A DNA stretch of 52,940 bases from RGIG5579 sp045655865 (lineage in GTDB: Bacteria; Bacillota; Clostridia; Oscillospirales; SIG627): positions 1 through 52,940 of the forward strand of contig JAZOQB010000016.1 in the NCBI GenBank assembly GCA_045655865.1, read 5' to 3'. Numbering within the stretch: the first letter of the stretch is position 1; every line of letters starts with the position of its first letter. The position numbers and the translations under genes are program-made. Below the pieces are notes generated by a model, which saw nothing but the letters and a program-made list of their open reading frames with translations, had not been told where the DNA came from and did not search any database. Shown here piece by piece: positions 7,923 to 16,533 of the stretch.

Positions 7923-9164
7923 ATGAATTTTTTTGAAGAATTAGCAGCTTTTGACCCGGAAGTTTATGCAGCAACCAACAGAGAATTGACCCGGCAGCGC
8001 CATAATATTGAATTGATCGCCTCTGAGAATATCGTTTCCAAGGCGGTGCTTTTGGCGGCCGGTACGGTTCTTACCAACAAATACGCAGAGGGTTACCCCG
8101 GAAAGCGGTATTACGGTGGCTGTGAGCATATCGATGAAGTAGAGAATCTTGCCATTGAACGAGCCAAAAAGCTCTTTGGAGCCGAGCACGCCAATGTTCA
8201 GCCCCATTGCGGTGCTTCTGCTAACCTTGCCGTGTTCTTTGCTTTGGTTCAGCCTGGAGATACGGTGATGGGTCTTTCTCTTGCCCACGGCGGACATCTT
8301 TCCCACGGTTCGCCCGCCAATATTTCCGGCAAGTATTACAATATCGTCCCCTATGAGGTAGACCCCAAGACCGAAGTGCTCAATTACGAAAATCTTCGTC
8401 AAAAAGCGCTGGAGTGCAAGCCTAAGATGATCATTGCCGGCGCCAGTGCTTATTCCCGTACCATTGACTTTGAGAAGATCGGACAGATCTGTAAAGAAGT
8501 GGGCGCCTATTACATGGTAGATATGGCCCATATCGCAGGTCTTGTTGCCGCAGGATTGCATCCCTCGCCCGTTCCTTATGCCGATGTGGTCACTACCACT
8601 ACCCATAAGACTTTGCGCGGACCCAGAGGCGGTCTGATCCTCTGCAAGGAAGAGCTGGCAAAGCAGATCGATAAGGCGATCTTCCCGGGTATCCAGGGCG
8701 GACCTCTGGAGCACATCATCGCCGCGAAAGCCGTTTCTTTTGCTGAGGCGATGAAACCGGAATTTAGGGAATACCAGAAGAGAATCGTGGAAAATGCTGC
8801 CGCTCTGGCAAAAGCGATGGAAAAGGCAGGATTCCGCGTGGTGTCCGGCGGTACCGATAACCATCTGATGCTCATTGACCTGCGGAACTTTAAGGTCACC
8901 GGCAAGGAAATGCAAAACCGTCTTGACGCGGTTCACATCACCGTTAACAAAAACGCCATCCCCGATGATCCGGAAAGCCCTTTTGTTACCAGCGGAATGC
9001 GCTTGGGAACACCTGCTGTTACCACTCGCGGCTTTGGCGTGAAGGAAATGGAACAGATCGCCCTTTGGATCAGAGATATTGCTGTGGATTTCGAAGGCAA
9101 TCGGGAGAGAGTCAGCCAGGAAGTTATGGCTCTTTGCGATCGTTTTCCCATTTACGAAGATTAA
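7923..9164 (+). CDS. glyA: serine hydroxymethyltransferase
   Basis: GlyA is the cytosolic PLP enzyme that interconverts serine and glycine and loads tetrahydrofolate with a one-carbon unit. The 413-residue protein is full length: NIELIASENIVS, EGYPGKRYYGGCE, the PLP motif VTTTTHKTLRGPRGG with Lys229, and the C-terminal RLGTPAVTTRG. The ATG at 7923 is preceded by AGGAGAGGG. An upstream in-frame ATG at 7887 has no binding site and lies between promoter and SD. Its stop codon is followed directly by the start of the next gene, so the pyrophosphatase gene is probably translationally coupled. Confidence 0.97.
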   Translation: MNFFEELAAFDPEVYAATNRELTRQRHNIELIASENIVSKAVLLAAGTVLTNKYAEGYPGKRYYGGCEHIDEVENLAIERAKKLFGAEHANVQPHCGASANLAVFFALVQPGDTVMGLSLAHGGHLSHGSPANISGKYYNIVPYEVDPKTEVLNYENLRQKALECKPKMIIAGASAYSRTIDFEKIGQICKEVGAYYMVDMAHIAGLVAAGLHPSPVPYADVVTTTTHKTLRGPRGGLILCKEELAKQIDKAIFPGIQGGPLEHIIAAKAVSFAEAMKPEFREYQKRIVENAAALAKAMEKAGFRVVSGGTDNHLMLIDLRNFKVTGKEMQNRLDAVHITVNKNAIPDDPESPFVTSGMRLGTPAVTTRGFGVKEMEQIALWIRDIAVDFEGNRERVSQEVMALCDRFPIYED

Positions 9165-9752
9165 ATGAAGCTGATTATTGCCTCCTCCAATGAGGGAAAG
9201 CTCCGAGAGATCCGAGCCATTTTAAAAGGAAAATTTGACCCCATCCTTTCCATGAAAGAAGCCGGAATCCAACACGAAACCGTGGAAGACGGCAAGACCT
9301 TTTTAGAGAACGCTTGGAAAAAGGCCAGCGAGATCGCCCAGATCTCCGGCTGTGCTGCTTTGGCAGATGACAGCGGTCTTTGTGTGGACGCCCTGCATGG
9401 CGCACCCGGAGTATATTCCGCCCGCTTTTGCGGACGGCACGGAGACGATGAAGCCAACAACCGCCTTCTTGTGGAAAAATTGCAAGGCGTGGAAAATCGC
9501 CGCGCCCATTATGACTGTGCCGTGTCACTGGTTTTTCCTGATGGCAAGGAATTGCATGCCCAGGGCCGCCTTTCCGGTTTTATCGTAGATGATCCCCGTG
9601 GCAACGGCGGATTTGGGTATGACCCTTATTTTTACCTGGAGGAATATGGCTGTACTGCGGCAGAGATCTCTGCGGAAGAGAAAAACCGTGTGAGCCACCG
9701 TGCAAAAGCACTTCAGGGACTCTTGGAGCAGCTATCAGACCTGGATTTTTGA
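9165..9752 (+). CDS. rdgB: XTP/dITP pyrophosphatase (RdgB/HAM1 family)
   Basis: A 195-residue HAM1-type nucleotide-sanitising enzyme that hydrolyses dITP, ITP and XTP to monophosphates, keeping deaminated purines out of DNA and RNA. It opens with the family motif IASSNEGKLREI, then has ALADDSGLCVDAL, GAPGVYSARFCG, GNGGFGYDPYF and VSHRAKAL. Length is normal. The ATG abuts the glyA stop with no spacer, which implies translation by reinitiation. It is followed at 22 nt by a small membrane-protein gene. Confidence 0.94.
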   Translation: MKLIIASSNEGKLREIRAILKGKFDPILSMKEAGIQHETVEDGKTFLENAWKKASEIAQISGCAALADDSGLCVDALHGAPGVYSARFCGRHGDDEANNRLLVEKLQGVENRRAHYDCAVSLVFPDGKELHAQGRLSGFIVDDPRGNGGFGYDPYFYLEEYGCTAAEISAEEKNRVSHRAKALQGLLEQLSDLDF

Positions 9753-9774
9753 TAGGAAAAGAAAGGAGAAGGCG

Positions 9775-10185
9775 ATGAAACGAAAGTTCCTGTTTCGCCT
9801 GATTCCCCTCCTTTTAGCTCTTCTTTTAGAAATGCTACCCTGGGGAGCGGTACTGTATTTTGCACTGGATGCGGGAAAGGTGATTGGTTCCACCTTCTCC
9901 TATTTTAGCTTGATCCCTTTTGGATACGCTAACCTTGCTCCTTTGATTACAGCCTATCTTACCGCTCTCTTGCTCCTTGTCCTTTTGGCTACGTTGAAAA
10001 AAACGTCCAAAAAAGTGCATACGGCCCTTTTGCTTTTATCCGCTTTGACCCTATTTGTCTCCCTCTGCCCGCTTTTTTCTGGAATTCGGTACTATACCGT
10101 TGTCGGCGGTGGAATCAGTCTTTGTCTTCTGGTTGAGACCGTATTTTTGTATTGGGAAAGATGGGACAAAAGGGAGAATAGCTGA
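9775..10185 (+). CDS. small four-helix membrane protein, unknown
   Basis: A 136-residue hydrophobic protein with a basic N terminus (MKRKFLFR) and four predicted membrane segments at about residues 8-30, 42-72, 78-98 and 105-125. I do not recognise a family. The ATG at 9775 has GAAAGGAGAAGGCG just before it. The longer open frame from 9700 overlaps the pyrophosphatase gene and lacks a binding site. It is the last gene of the glyA unit and is followed by a strong terminator. Confidence 0.7.
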   Translation: MKRKFLFRLIPLLLALLLEMLPWGAVLYFALDAGKVIGSTFSYFSLIPFGYANLAPLITAYLTALLLLVLLATLKKTSKKVHTALLLLSALTLFVSLCPLFSGIRYYTVVGGGISLCLLVETVFLYWERWDKRENS

Positions 10186-10195
10186 AAAGAAAACA

Positions 10196-10232
10196 AAAAG
10201 AGCGCTCAATTGAATTGAGCGCTCTTTTTTTA
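10196..10232. terminator. bidirectional terminator
   Basis: AGAGCGCTCAA and TTGAGCGCTCT form a perfect stem flanked by A-run and T-run, so it works for the glyA unit on the plus strand and for the metallophosphoesterase on the minus strand, whose stop codon is at its edge. Confidence 0.92.
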
Positions 10233-11363
10233 TTACAGTTGAATGGTTTCGCTCCCAAGAACCGAGCCGCTGTCGTCGGTAAACTTTATTTCAGCAAGGT
10301 TTTTGTTCAGGGTAACAGCACCGCCTATAAAGGAAGTGTCCGGCTTGACACCCGGTTTGGATGCAACCACAACGGGACAGGGATTCCCCAGGGCGTCATT
10401 GTCATCACCGGGATAGGAAATGTAGCACTCATGCGCGTGTCCGCAGAGCATCAGGTGAGGCTTCACTTTTTCCCGAAGGATCCTGGCCCAATGAGCGAAA
10501 AGCTCCTGCTCGATATCAAACGGGGAAAAACGACGCTGGGTAAGGGAAAGGTGTGATATCACCAGGCGATATTGGATCTTTTCGTTTTCAAAATCCGGCA
10601 ACGCCTTGTCGCATACCTCTTCCAACCACCGGGTTTCCCGCCTGCGGTAATTGGCAAAGCAGGTGGTGTGACCGTAGGCTTCGTGCTCGTCCGGCTTGTC
10701 CTCGCCGGCATCCAGCACCAGTCCCCAAATCGGCCCGAGACGGAAAGTGTAATAGGGAAGACCGCTTTCCGAGGTGGGAGTGTGGAGAGCAAACTCTTCA
10801 GCATATACGCCTCTGTTATCGTGATTCCCTCGGGAAAAGACTACGGGAATCTCTCCGTGGGTAATGCCGGAGGCGATCTGGTGGATCGCCTGAAAACGAG
10901 CGGGATTTCCGCTGTCTTCCGGAATGTCACCGTTGAGGATCAGAAGGTCAAGAGGCTCACCGATGCGCTGGAAATACCCTCCGGCGAGGATGGGCGTTTC
11001 CGTTCGGCTGTGGGTATCGGCAATGTGGTAGAGATTGATCTTTTCTTGATCCAAGGGGACGGGCCGGAAGGAAGATTCATACTCTTCTACCTCGCCTGTG
11101 ACGGAAAAATAAGCTTTGCGGTCGATGATCTTTCGCCAGCAGACGGTATACTTTTGTTTTTCGTCCAATAAAGCCATGGGAACGGTCATCTTATGAGTTA
11201 AGATGCGGGAACGAAGAACGCCGTTGGCATCATCAAAAAAATCTTCATCACCTACACGGACCCACATAACGCAGGGTTCTTCTACAGGGACAATGATGAC
11301 ATAATTTTGATCTACCGCATAAACGCTGGGCAAGGTTGAGAAAATTGTTGGCTTTTGTGCCAT
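10233..11363 (-). CDS. metallophosphoesterase with N-terminal sandwich domain
   Basis: A 376-residue calcineurin-like phosphoesterase. The catalytic region has the five metal motifs in order: IADTHSR (normally D-x-H), LNGDIPEDS, FSRGNHDNRG, VISHLSL and CGHAHECY. Residues 1-105 precede them and look like a beta-sandwich, as in purple acid phosphatases. No signal peptide is seen, so it is probably cytosolic and its substrate is unknown. The ATG at 11363 has AAGGAGAATC before it. It lies 43 nt after frdA with no terminator between. A weak promoter (TTGCAC, 18 nt, TATAAG at 11376-11405) is possible, so it is either the last gene of the Hdr operon or separate. Confidence 0.88.
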   Translation of the reverse strand: MAQKPTIFSTLPSVYAVDQNYVIIVPVEEPCVMWVRVGDEDFFDDANGVLRSRILTHKMTVPMALLDEKQKYTVCWRKIIDRKAYFSVTGEVEEYESSFRPVPLDQEKINLYHIADTHSRTETPILAGGYFQRIGEPLDLLILNGDIPEDSGNPARFQAIHQIASGITHGEIPVVFSRGNHDNRGVYAEEFALHTPTSESGLPYYTFRLGPIWGLVLDAGEDKPDEHEAYGHTTCFANYRRRETRWLEEVCDKALPDFENEKIQYRLVISHLSLTQRRFSPFDIEQELFAHWARILREKVKPHLMLCGHAHECYISYPGDDNDALGNPCPVVVASKPGVKPDTSFIGGAVTLNKNLAEIKFTDDSGSVLGSETIQL

Positions 11364-11406
11364 GGGAAGATTCTCCTTATATCAGACCTTGATTCTTTTG
11401 TGCAAT

Positions 11407-13002
11407 TTACGCCTTACGGGTGTAATCGGGAAGGAGCTTGGGAGATACGATGTCAGATTCAATTCCGGCATCCTTCATCTCTTTTGCAAACTTTTCCACA
11501 TGGGAAAGAGTGAGCTTGCCGATCTTGGTTTCCTTAGCGCGATCTGCGGCATTCTTACCGGCGCTTCTACCGAATACAATGATGTCAAGCAAGGAGTTAC
11601 CCATGAGTCGGTTTCTACCGTGAATGCCACCAACGGCTTCGCCTGCTACAAAGAGACCCTTGACACAGGTTTCATTGTCGGCACGAATCTCCAGACCACC
11701 GTTCTGATAGTGGAGGGTGGGGTAGATCAGAATGGGTTCTTTTCTAATGTCAATGCCGTACTTGCCAAACATTCTCATCATAGCGGGGATGCGCTTTTCA
11801 ATCGTGCCTTCGCCGCCCTTCAATTCGATCATAGGCGTATCCAGCCAAATACCTTCGCCGCCCGGCGTGGAAATACCCTTGCCGCGCTCTTTGCACTCAC
11901 GAATGATGGAAGCTGCGGAAACGTCGCGGGTTTCCAAGGGATGCATAAAGGGAACACCGTCTACGTTGATGAGCATAGCGCCCAGAGAACGAACCTTCTC
12001 CGTTACCAATGCACCAAAGATCTGTTCCGGGAACGCAGCACCGGTGGGGTGATACTGAAGGGTATCGGCATAAAGGAGTTTCGCACCGGCACGGTAGCCG
12101 AGAACAAGGCCGTCCGCGGTAGCGCCGTAGTGATTGGAGGTGGGGAAGCCCTGGTAATGCAGTCTTCCGCAACCGCCGGTGGCAATGATAACCGTTTTAG
12201 CGCGAGCTACCATGATCTCATGGGTCTCCATGTTCATCAGAACGGCACCGGCTGCCTTTCCTTCTTCGTCCAGAATCAGCTCAATGGCGCTGGTGAAATC
12301 GACCACAGGGATCTGACGGTTCAGAACTTCGTCTCTCAGAGTACGCATAATCTCAGCTCCGGAATAGTCCTTGGCTGCGTGCATTCTCTTGCGGCTGGTT
12401 CCACCGCCGTGGGTGGTGACCATGGTTCCGTCGGGGGCTTTGTCAAATTCTACGCCAAGGTTGTTGAGCCATTGGATGGCCTCCGGCGCTTCATTAACCA
12501 GACGATACAGAAGCTCAGGTTTGTTGGCGAAATGTCCGCCGCCCAAGGCGTCTACGTAGTGAATGGCAGGGGAGTCGTTTTCCTTGTCTGCTGCCTGGAT
12601 ACCGCCTTCTGCCATCATGGTGTTGGCATCACCAATGCGCAGCTTGGTAACGATCATTACGTTAGCGCCTTTTTCGTGAGCTTCGATCGCAGCACTGGAG
12701 CCGGCACCGCCGCCACCGATGATGAGTACGTCAACGTCATAGCTGGGATGTTCCAGGTCAATTGCCATGTCCTTCACTCTGGAATTGGCCTCCAGGAGAG
12801 CGCAAAGTTCCAAAGGAACCTTATCTCCTTTGTTAGGACCTACTTTCAGAGTGGTAAATTGGCTTTCAATGTAATCTGGATGATAGGTAGCAAGAAGGGT
12901 TTCCTTCTCCTGAGCGGTCATTCTTCTGGGCTCCAGAGAAGCGTTTTTGATTCGGTTGGCCTCTACTTTTTCCATAGAGAGGCGCATTTGTTCAGTATAC
13001 AT
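11407..13002 (-). CDS. frdA: fumarate reductase flavoprotein subunit, soluble type
   Basis: A 531-residue flavoprotein of the succinate dehydrogenase/fumarate reductase/L-aspartate oxidase family. After an unusual 90-residue N-terminal extension it has the FAD motif GGGGAG (96-101). Active-site positions are kept: HGGGTSRKRMH (198 on), HPTG (His318), RD (Arg359), HYQNGG (His431) and GRNRLMGNSLLD (Arg465). The histidine that carries covalent FAD in membrane SdhA/FrdA is Asn127 here (ANTMMAEGG), so FAD should be non-covalent, as in thiol:fumarate reductase TfrA. No membrane anchor gene follows. It is the last of ten operon genes, behind GGGGGAAAG. Fumarate is the favoured substrate because of the residues and the adjacent fumC. 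An aspartate-oxidase role is less likely since no nad genes are nearby. Confidence 0.88.
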   Translation of the reverse strand: MYTEQMRLSMEKVEANRIKNASLEPRRMTAQEKETLLATYHPDYIESQFTTLKVGPNKGDKVPLELCALLEANSRVKDMAIDLEHPSYDVDVLIIGGGGAGSSAAIEAHEKGANVMIVTKLRIGDANTMMAEGGIQAADKENDSPAIHYVDALGGGHFANKPELLYRLVNEAPEAIQWLNNLGVEFDKAPDGTMVTTHGGGTSRKRMHAAKDYSGAEIMRTLRDEVLNRQIPVVDFTSAIELILDEEGKAAGAVLMNMETHEIMVARAKTVIIATGGCGRLHYQGFPTSNHYGATADGLVLGYRAGAKLLYADTLQYHPTGAAFPEQIFGALVTEKVRSLGAMLINVDGVPFMHPLETRDVSAASIIRECKERGKGISTPGGEGIWLDTPMIELKGGEGTIEKRIPAMMRMFGKYGIDIRKEPILIYPTLHYQNGGLEIRADNETCVKGLFVAGEAVGGIHGRNRLMGNSLLDIIVFGRSAGKNAADRAKETKIGKLTLSHVEKFAKEMKDAGIESDIVSPKLLPDYTRKA

Positions 13003-13017
13003 TCTTCTCTTTCCCCC

Positions 13018-13692
13018 TTATTTTTCGATTTCTCGATTGTTGTAGAGTTCTTTTAATTCTTCCAAGGGTTTTTGCATCAAGCTCTCCAAGAGCTCCTGGA
13101 AGGTGCCGTTGTGGATCTCTTCCACTCTTGCATCCAGGTGTCCGCTCTTAGGCGCCAGATACTTGCCGTTGAGGCGGCGTGCCAACATGGCAACCTGGGG
13201 ATGGCTGATCCCGGCGGGACAGCGGGAAGAGCAAACGCCGCACATAACGCAGTCAAAGCTCTCGTCTGCGCACTTTTCGTATTCGCCACGCTGGGCGTAA
13301 GCGATGTACTGCATGACGTTCAAGCTTTGGGTGCAGGCTTTGGTGCAGGCGTTGCAGCCAATGCAGCTGTAAATTTCAGGATAAAGCTGCATCATGATCT
13401 GCTCGGTGGCGCCGATCTTTTCGATGTCATACACCTGTTTTACGAGAGGGAAGAAGGGAAGAGTAGCAATGTACATATTCTCTTCTACTTTGGTCTGGCA
13501 AGCCAGGCATACTTTCAGTTCCGTGTCGCCTTTGATGCGATAAATGGTGGCGCAGGCACCGCAGAAGCCGTTACGGCAACCGCAACCCCGAACCAGCTGA
13601 TAGCCAGCGTATTCCATCGCGCTCATGATGGTAAGATTGGAGGGTACGGCGTATTTTTTGCCGTACAGGAAAATATTTACCATTTGTTCCAT
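13018..13692 (-). CDS. frdB: fumarate reductase iron-sulfur subunit without CCG domain
   Basis: A 224-residue electron-transfer subunit. The N-terminal ferredoxin domain holds a [2Fe-2S] motif RGCGCRNGFCGACATIYRI with a fourth cysteine in VCLACQT. The C-terminal half holds two cubane motifs, CIGCNACTKACTQ and CVMCGVCSSRCPAG. SdhB-type subunits usually have one [4Fe-4S] and one [3Fe-4S] site; here both sets have four cysteines. Methanogen TfrB carries an extra HdrB-like domain, which is absent. I use the ATG at 13692 (SD GAAAGGAAA) rather than the one at 13716 that overlaps the preceding gene. It should feed electrons to FrdA. Confidence 0.88.
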   Translation of the reverse strand: MEQMVNIFLYGKKYAVPSNLTIMSAMEYAGYQLVRGCGCRNGFCGACATIYRIKGDTELKVCLACQTKVEENMYIATLPFFPLVKQVYDIEKIGATEQIMMQLYPEIYSCIGCNACTKACTQSLNVMQYIAYAQRGEYEKCADESFDCVMCGVCSSRCPAGISHPQVAMLARRLNGKYLAPKSGHLDARVEEIHNGTFQELLESLMQKPLEELKELYNNREIEK

Positions 13693-13712
13693 GTTCTGTT
13701 TCCTTTCGCCTA

Positions 13713-14540
13713 TCAATATTCGTCCGGGAGCTCTTCCAGCTCATCCATACGGAAAACGGGTCCGTCTTTGCAAATGTACTTGTCACCTAAGTTGCAACGA
13801 CCGCACTTGCCGATACCGCATTTCATGCGCATTTCCAAAGTAGTGTAGATCTGATCTTTTTGGAAACCCAACTCCTGAAGACCGGCCAAAGTGAATTTGA
13901 TCATAATGGGCGGTCCGCAGAGGACGGCGGTCTTTTTCGTGTCAAAGTTCAATTCTTTGACGTAGTTTGGGACAAAGCCGACGTGGCCATCCCATTCCGG
14001 CTGTTCCCGGTCAATGGTAAGATGGACGGAAATGCCGTCTTCTTTGCACCACTCATCCACGATCTCTTTATAGTCTACCAGATCTTGCATGGAGCGGGAA
14101 CCATACACAATGTCAATGGAGCCGTAGTTTTCGCGGTAATGACGGCAGTAGTTGATCACCGAGCGCAGAGGCGCCAGACCGATACCGCCCGCCACAAAGA
14201 GAAGATCTTTGCCACGGAAAGCGCTTTCCACGGGGAAACCGTTTCCGTAGGGGCCGCGCAGAGTAACGTACTGGCCGGGCTCAACCGAGTGAAGAAATTC
14301 GGTGACGCAACCGCATTTTTTAATGGAAAACTCCAGAAAGTCCGGATTTGTGGGGGAGGAGGTGATGGAAAACAGAGCCTCTCCTACGCCGGGGATTGAG
14401 AGCATGGCGCATTGACCGGGAATGTGCTCGAAAGGCTTTTTTCCATCCGGGGTAACTACGCGGAATGTTTTAACGTCCGGGGTGTCCATCCGAATATCGG
14501 TAATGACGCCGATCCCGGGAACCAGTGCTTCTTTTGTCAT
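13713..14540 (-). CDS. FAD/NAD(P)H-binding electron-transfer subunit (FlxA/PyrK-like)
   Basis: A 275-residue ferredoxin-NADP reductase-type protein, the expected NAD(P)H entry point of the complex. The FAD domain contains PGQCAMLSIPG, the R-x-Y-S-like FSITSSP and TLRGPYGNGFP. The nucleotide-binding domain contains LLFVAGGIGLAPLRS and AVLCGPPIMIK. The C-terminal KCGIGKCGRC plus a later cysteine in YICKDGPVF binds [2Fe-2S], as in PyrK and hydrogenase gamma subunits. The ATG at 14540 follows GGGGAAGAAAA and overlaps the preceding stop as ATGA. It matches FlxA of Flx-Hdr clusters in domain make-up. Confidence 0.9.
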   Translation of the reverse strand: MTKEALVPGIGVITDIRMDTPDVKTFRVVTPDGKKPFEHIPGQCAMLSIPGVGEALFSITSSPTNPDFLEFSIKKCGCVTEFLHSVEPGQYVTLRGPYGNGFPVESAFRGKDLLFVAGGIGLAPLRSVINYCRHYRENYGSIDIVYGSRSMQDLVDYKEIVDEWCKEDGISVHLTIDREQPEWDGHVGFVPNYVKELNFDTKKTAVLCGPPIMIKFTLAGLQELGFQKDQIYTTLEMRMKCGIGKCGRCNLGDKYICKDGPVFRMDELEELPDEY

Positions 14541-15559
14541 TTTTCTTCCCCTCCGATCTCTTTCATTACTTTTACAATATTCATGGAAATGGGGCACTTC
14601 ATAAGGCATCTGCCACATCCCACACAGCTGAATTCACCGTCGTGGTTTGCCGGATAGTACACCAGTTTGTGCATAAATCTCTGGCGGAAGCGTTCCATTT
14701 GAGTCAATCTCGGCTGGGCCGCTGCCATCTGGGTAAAGTCCGAATACATGCAAGAATCCCAGCAGCGGTAGCGCTGAACGCCGGAGCCGGTATCAAAATC
14801 CCGGATGTCAAAGCACTGGCAGGTGGGGCACACGAAGGTGCAAGTGCCGCAGCCAAGACACGCTTGGGACAGATTGCTCCACTTGGGATCGGAGAAATGC
14901 TCCATCAGTTTTTCCGGCTGGAAATACTTTGTGGGAAGATTCTGCAAAGGAAGTTGAGAGAGGATGGCGCAAATGGCCTTTTTCTCTTCTTCCACCTTCT
15001 TTTCCTCACCGGATTCCAGAAGGTCAGAAAGGGAAGACAGAAGGGCCTCGCCCTTTTCGGTGTTGGCTTGGAAGAACATCTCTTCGCCCACACGCCATGC
15101 GCTCACGTCTCCTGAGGGAGAGGCGGCATCAATGCCAAAAGAGGAACAGAAGCAAGTTTCTTCCGGCTCTTTGCATGCCAGGCTTACCACCGTGCATCGC
15201 TCTCTGCGATTCTGATAGAAGGTATCCACCGGATCGGCCAGAAAGACTTTGTCCAAAATGTCAAAGCTTTTTACATCGCAAGCGCGGACGCCGAAGAGTA
15301 CGAAGGGTTCTTTTTCTTCTTTGACGTCTACGAATTGGATCTTCTTTCCTTCTACAAGGAAAGATGCCATGTTCTCTACCTGAGGGAAAAAGAAATCCTT
15401 GGCAGAGCGATTGGTGTTGGTAGCTTGAGAGAGAGCGTCGCCCTCTTCAAAGCGCTTCCATTCTGCGCCGTCTTTTGCATCTACAGGGATGTATAGAGCC
15501 TGCTTTGAGCCGATGGCGGAGAAGAGAAGGGGAAGCTTGGAAACGGAAATCTTTTTCAT
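14537..15559 (-). CDS. 4Fe-4S dicluster protein, AsrA/hydrogenase-beta type (FlxB/C-like)
   Basis: A 340-residue protein resembling anaerobic sulfite reductase subunit A and hydrogenase/sulfhydrogenase beta subunits. An N-terminal domain contains FGVRACDVKSFDILDKVF and several cysteines (SLACKEPEETCFCSSFG). Two C-terminal cubane motifs follow: CLGCGTCTFVCPTCQC and CVGCGRCLMKCPIS. It should relay electrons between the flavin subunit and the Hdr core. It overlaps both neighbours by 4 nt (ATGA), which suggests fixed stoichiometry through coupled translation. The N-terminal VRACD block is typical of the family. Confidence 0.86.
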   Translation of the reverse strand: MKKISVSKLPLLFSAIGSKQALYIPVDAKDGAEWKRFEEGDALSQATNTNRSAKDFFFPQVENMASFLVEGKKIQFVDVKEEKEPFVLFGVRACDVKSFDILDKVFLADPVDTFYQNRRERCTVVSLACKEPEETCFCSSFGIDAASPSGDVSAWRVGEEMFFQANTEKGEALLSSLSDLLESGEEKKVEEEKKAICAILSQLPLQNLPTKYFQPEKLMEHFSDPKWSNLSQACLGCGTCTFVCPTCQCFDIRDFDTGSGVQRYRCWDSCMYSDFTQMAAAQPRLTQMERFRQRFMHKLVYYPANHDGEFSCVGCGRCLMKCPISMNIVKVMKEIGGEEK

Positions 15560-16533
15560 TCTGTTTTCCCTCCGTTCCGGAAAATATCGCCGGGCTCCAT
15601 ATCGCCCTCGGTAAAGTTAGTCAGAGGCGCTCTTTCCTCGGGGTTTTCCCCGGCTTGATAAGTGCCGTAACATTCGTTGATGTCTTTGATGAACTTTCTG
15701 TTCAAAAGGTGCAACGGAATACCCTGGGGGCATACCCGAGAGCATTCGCCACAGTCGGTGCATCTTCCTGCTACGTGGAAGGCGCGGATGATGTGGAAAT
15801 TTTGCTCCTCGAAAGAGGAAGCAGGTGCTTTGGAATCAATTCCGGAAGCGGCGTTATCAAATACGCACTTTTCACAGGTGCAAGCGGGGCAGACGTTACG
15901 GCAGGCGTTGCAGCGGATGCAGCGGGAAAGCTCGTTTTGCCAGAAAGCGAAACGTTCTTCAGCGCTCATCGCTTCCAGCGTTTCTACCATGTCAAAGCGA
16001 TTGGAATTCAGAACTTCGCCTTCTTCGCCCAAAAGCTCGTCATAGAGAACGTGTTTGCGGCTCTTGCAGTTCAGGCAGCGCTCGGCCAGAGCGTCTTTTT
16101 TCGGAACGATCTTTTCTCCGTAAATGGTGGAGATGACGAGATCGTCGCCTTTTTCCGCAATGGATTTGATGCCTTTGATACCGCTTTTCCGCAGAAGCTC
16201 AACGTCCAGCTTGCCTTCGCAAGGAATACCAACCACCCAAACTTTTTCGCGGTGAATGCGGTGCTCCTTCAAAAGCTGGCTAAAGGAATAGGTATCGCAG
16301 GGCTTCAAGAAAACGGCTAACACTGTGTCTTTGTGGGCTTCTTTTACCAAATACTTGGAAAGATTGGCACCGGAAAAACTGTTGTAGGTAAGGCTCTTTT
16401 CGATTTCTTCTTTGGTGCGGAACAGATACGGGGTCTGATCGTAGAAGAACTCGCCCTCTTTCCAGGCAAGAACCCCGCTCACCTTTCCGGAAGTGAGAAG
16501 TTCGATGGCCTTGTCACGAATTACTTTTTGCAT
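15556..16533 (-). CDS. FrhB-like iron-sulfur protein (FlxC-like)
   Basis: A 325-residue protein with an N-terminal domain like the coenzyme F420 hydrogenase/dehydrogenase beta family (FLKPCDTYSFSQLLKEH, VGIPCEGKLD, CLNCKSRKHVLYDEL) and two ferredoxin motifs, CIRCNACRNVCPACTCEKC and CTDCGECSRVCPQG. Whether it binds a flavin or only clusters cannot be told. I chose the ATG at 16533 with GGAGGATCTGAG ahead. The open frame extending to 16635 runs into mvhD. It overlaps mvhD at one end and the next Fe-S gene at the other, placing it inside the electron-transfer chain of the Flx-Hdr-type complex. Confidence 0.84.
   Translation of the reverse strand: MQKVIRDKAIELLTSGKVSGVLAWKEGEFFYDQTPYLFRTKEEIEKSLTYNSFSGANLSKYLVKEAHKDTVLAVFLKPCDTYSFSQLLKEHRIHREKVWVVGIPCEGKLDVELLRKSGIKGIKSIAEKGDDLVISTIYGEKIVPKKDALAERCLNCKSRKHVLYDELLGEEGEVLNSNRFDMVETLEAMSAEERFAFWQNELSRCIRCNACRNVCPACTCEKCVFDNAASGIDSKAPASSFEEQNFHIIRAFHVAGRCTDCGECSRVCPQGIPLHLLNRKFIKDINECYGTYQAGENPEERAPLTNFTEGDMEPGDIFRNGGKTE

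Noticed and set aside
11362..13056. A 564-codon plus-strand frame across frdA
   Set aside because: It mirrors frdA on the other strand and shows no domain. The real gene has complete catalytic residues and a ribosome binding site.
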